From Candidatus Wirthbacteria bacterium CG2_30_54_11 (GTDB taxonomy: Bacteria; Patescibacteriota; CG2-30-54-11), in NCBI GenBank assembly GCA_001873755.1, contig MNZT01000082.1:1-14627 (forward strand): a stretch of 14,627 nt of DNA, read 5' to 3'. The position numbers and the translations under genes are program-made. Below are positions 14,218 through 14,627 of the stretch, in pieces. How positions within the stretch are numbered: the stretch's first letter is position 1; each line of letters begins with the position of its first letter. The notes below the pieces were generated by a model. It was not told the DNA's origin. It did not search any database and saw only the letters and a program-made list of their open reading frames with translations.

Positions 14218-14569
14218 TCAATCGTAACCTTTTAAAAAAAGTGCGAACTCTTTTTGCAGTTGGGTCCCCGGAGTCTTGACCTCGATGTCGCGCCTGTACC
14301 ACCTGTCTACGCCTTCAAACTTCCAGGAGCGGCGCTTGAGCAACAACTCTCCCTTCCGTCCTCGGAACGGATAGTCGTTCAGCGTCACGTTGTCGAGCGA
14401 GGAACTGATGATCTTCTTTCCCTTGCCATGGCGCAGGTACGCCTTTCAGATCTCGCTTCTCGATAAGCGTGACCCGAAACAGAACGGGTGTCTTCTCGAC
14501 ACCCTCGATGTCAAAATACTCACACAGGCCTTCTGGCAGAAACTCCCATAAAAGATCTTCTGTGTTCAT
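14218..14569 (-). pseudogene. IS transposase orfA (ISAon1 N-terminal region), one-base frameshift
   Basis: ATG 14569-14567 opens MNTEDLLWEFLPEGLCEYFD and runs in frame to about codon 41 (LIEKRDL). From there similarity continues in another frame: KAYLRHGKGKKIISSSLDNV, then NDYPFRGRKGELLLKRRSW and the end KEFALFLKGYD-TGA at 14220-14218. The switch falls at GATCTGAAAGG (AAA at 14446-14444 on the minus strand); one A fewer would join the frames into ~117 residues, the usual orfA size. This N-terminal domain would carry the zinc-ribbon/HTH DNA-binding function in related elements, though no cysteine pair is seen here. Without frame correction only a truncated, wrong-tailed product (84 residues, ending at 14315) is made. 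A sequencing error in the A run cannot be excluded. Confidence 0.75.
14230..14240 (-). other. T7-A4 run at the orfA/orfB junction, possible slippage site
   Basis: On the minus strand CTTTTTTTAAAAGG is read CTT TTT TTA AAA GG in orfA, near its end. orfB lies in the +1 frame just after a TAA located in this run. A net loss of one A, or gain of two, would fuse the two frames. A plain -1 slip would instead reach a stop ~36 codons on. Confidence 0.4.
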
Positions 14570-14570
14570 G

Positions 14571-14599
14571 TTCGGGTATCCCTAGATGCTATACCCGAA
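14571..14599. repeat. 9-bp inverted repeat just before orfA
   Basis: TTCGGGTAT (14571-14579) and ATACCCGAA (14591-14599) form a perfect 9-bp stem with an 11-nt loop, ending 1 nt before the orfA ATG. In read-through mRNA it would occlude the orfA start region. It may also be a transposase-binding site near the end of the IS. Confidence 0.7.
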
Positions 14600-14613
14600 T
14601 TCTACTCCAAAAG

Positions 14614-14627
14614 ATTCCAGGGGAAAA
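14614..14627 (-). repeat. Right terminal inverted repeat of the IS (cut by window end)
   Basis: ATTCCAGGGGAAAA is the exact reverse complement of the left repeat. Any outer extension is beyond the window. Confidence 0.85.

Larger units (their letters stand above)
13209..14627 (-). mobile_element. ISL3-superfamily (ISAon1-like) insertion sequence, reaching the window edge
   Basis: About 1.42 kb bounded by TTTTCCCCTGGAAT (13209-13222) and its exact reverse complement (14614-14627, the last bases of the window). The true ends may lie further out: the left copy is preceded by GGCTCACCGGAAA (from 13196), and the right side cannot be read. It holds transposase orfA and orfB on the minus strand in different frames. 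Target-site duplication cannot be checked because the right flank is missing. It sits 196 nt upstream of the abiE operon. Confidence 0.85.

Noticed and set aside
14230..14240. Classical -1 frameshift heptamer joining orfA to orfB
   Set aside because: T-TTA-AAA fits the heptamer form, but the -1 frame hits TGA before reaching orfB, which lies in the other frame.
1..14627. CRISPR array or alternative genetic code
   Set aside because: No spaced direct repeats are seen, and TGA ends several genes normally.

Overview
The window is a bacterial chromosome segment of mostly moderate-to-high GC. The short alanyl-tRNA synthetase, zinc-ribbon L32, paired RodZ-like proteins and the general look of LeuRS and AlaRS suggest a Patescibacteria/CPR-type genome. 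That assignment is an inference from protein style; no rRNA is present. TGA is used as a normal stop.

Left part (1-2780): an AT-rich minus-strand gene runs off the left edge. It encodes an Apea-like HEPN protein with an R-x4-H RNase motif. Its ATG overlaps the stop of alaS (ATGA), so it is probably the second gene of an alaS operon. alaS encodes a 626-residue AlaRS that stops right after the editing (SAD) domain. Near-consensus divergent promoters separate alaS from rpmF.

Housekeeping block (2833-9465, plus strand): rpmF (L32), a RodZ-like HTH-TM protein, a second membrane protein that repeats the extracytoplasmic half of the RodZ-like protein, yajQ, a perfect 32-bp palindrome, rimO, and leuS with its own promoter. 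leuS carries a small in-frame palindromic insertion.

Middle (9462-11568): a small minus-strand protein resembling the LigA/NHLP-leader fold shares a CTAG stop overlap with leuS. Across an intergenic region with a hairpin and a promoter lies a plus-strand Memo-AMMECR1 fusion with a lipoprotein signal peptide. This gene has two well-placed ribosome-binding sites that would give a secreted and a cytosolic form.

Right part (11588-14627): a minus-strand AbiE-type toxin-antitoxin operon (abiEi-abiEii, 44-nt overlap) has a 9-4-9 inverted-repeat operator overlapping its promoter. It is followed by an ISL3-superfamily (ISAon1-like) insertion sequence with 14-bp terminal inverted repeats; the right one ends at the window edge. 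The IS has a split transposase (orfA/orfB), and orfA carries an extra frameshift.

Together: a stable translation and cell-shape core flanked by defence or mobile genes (HEPN on the left, AbiE plus IS on the right), with a compartment-ambiguous Memo-AMMECR1 protein between them.
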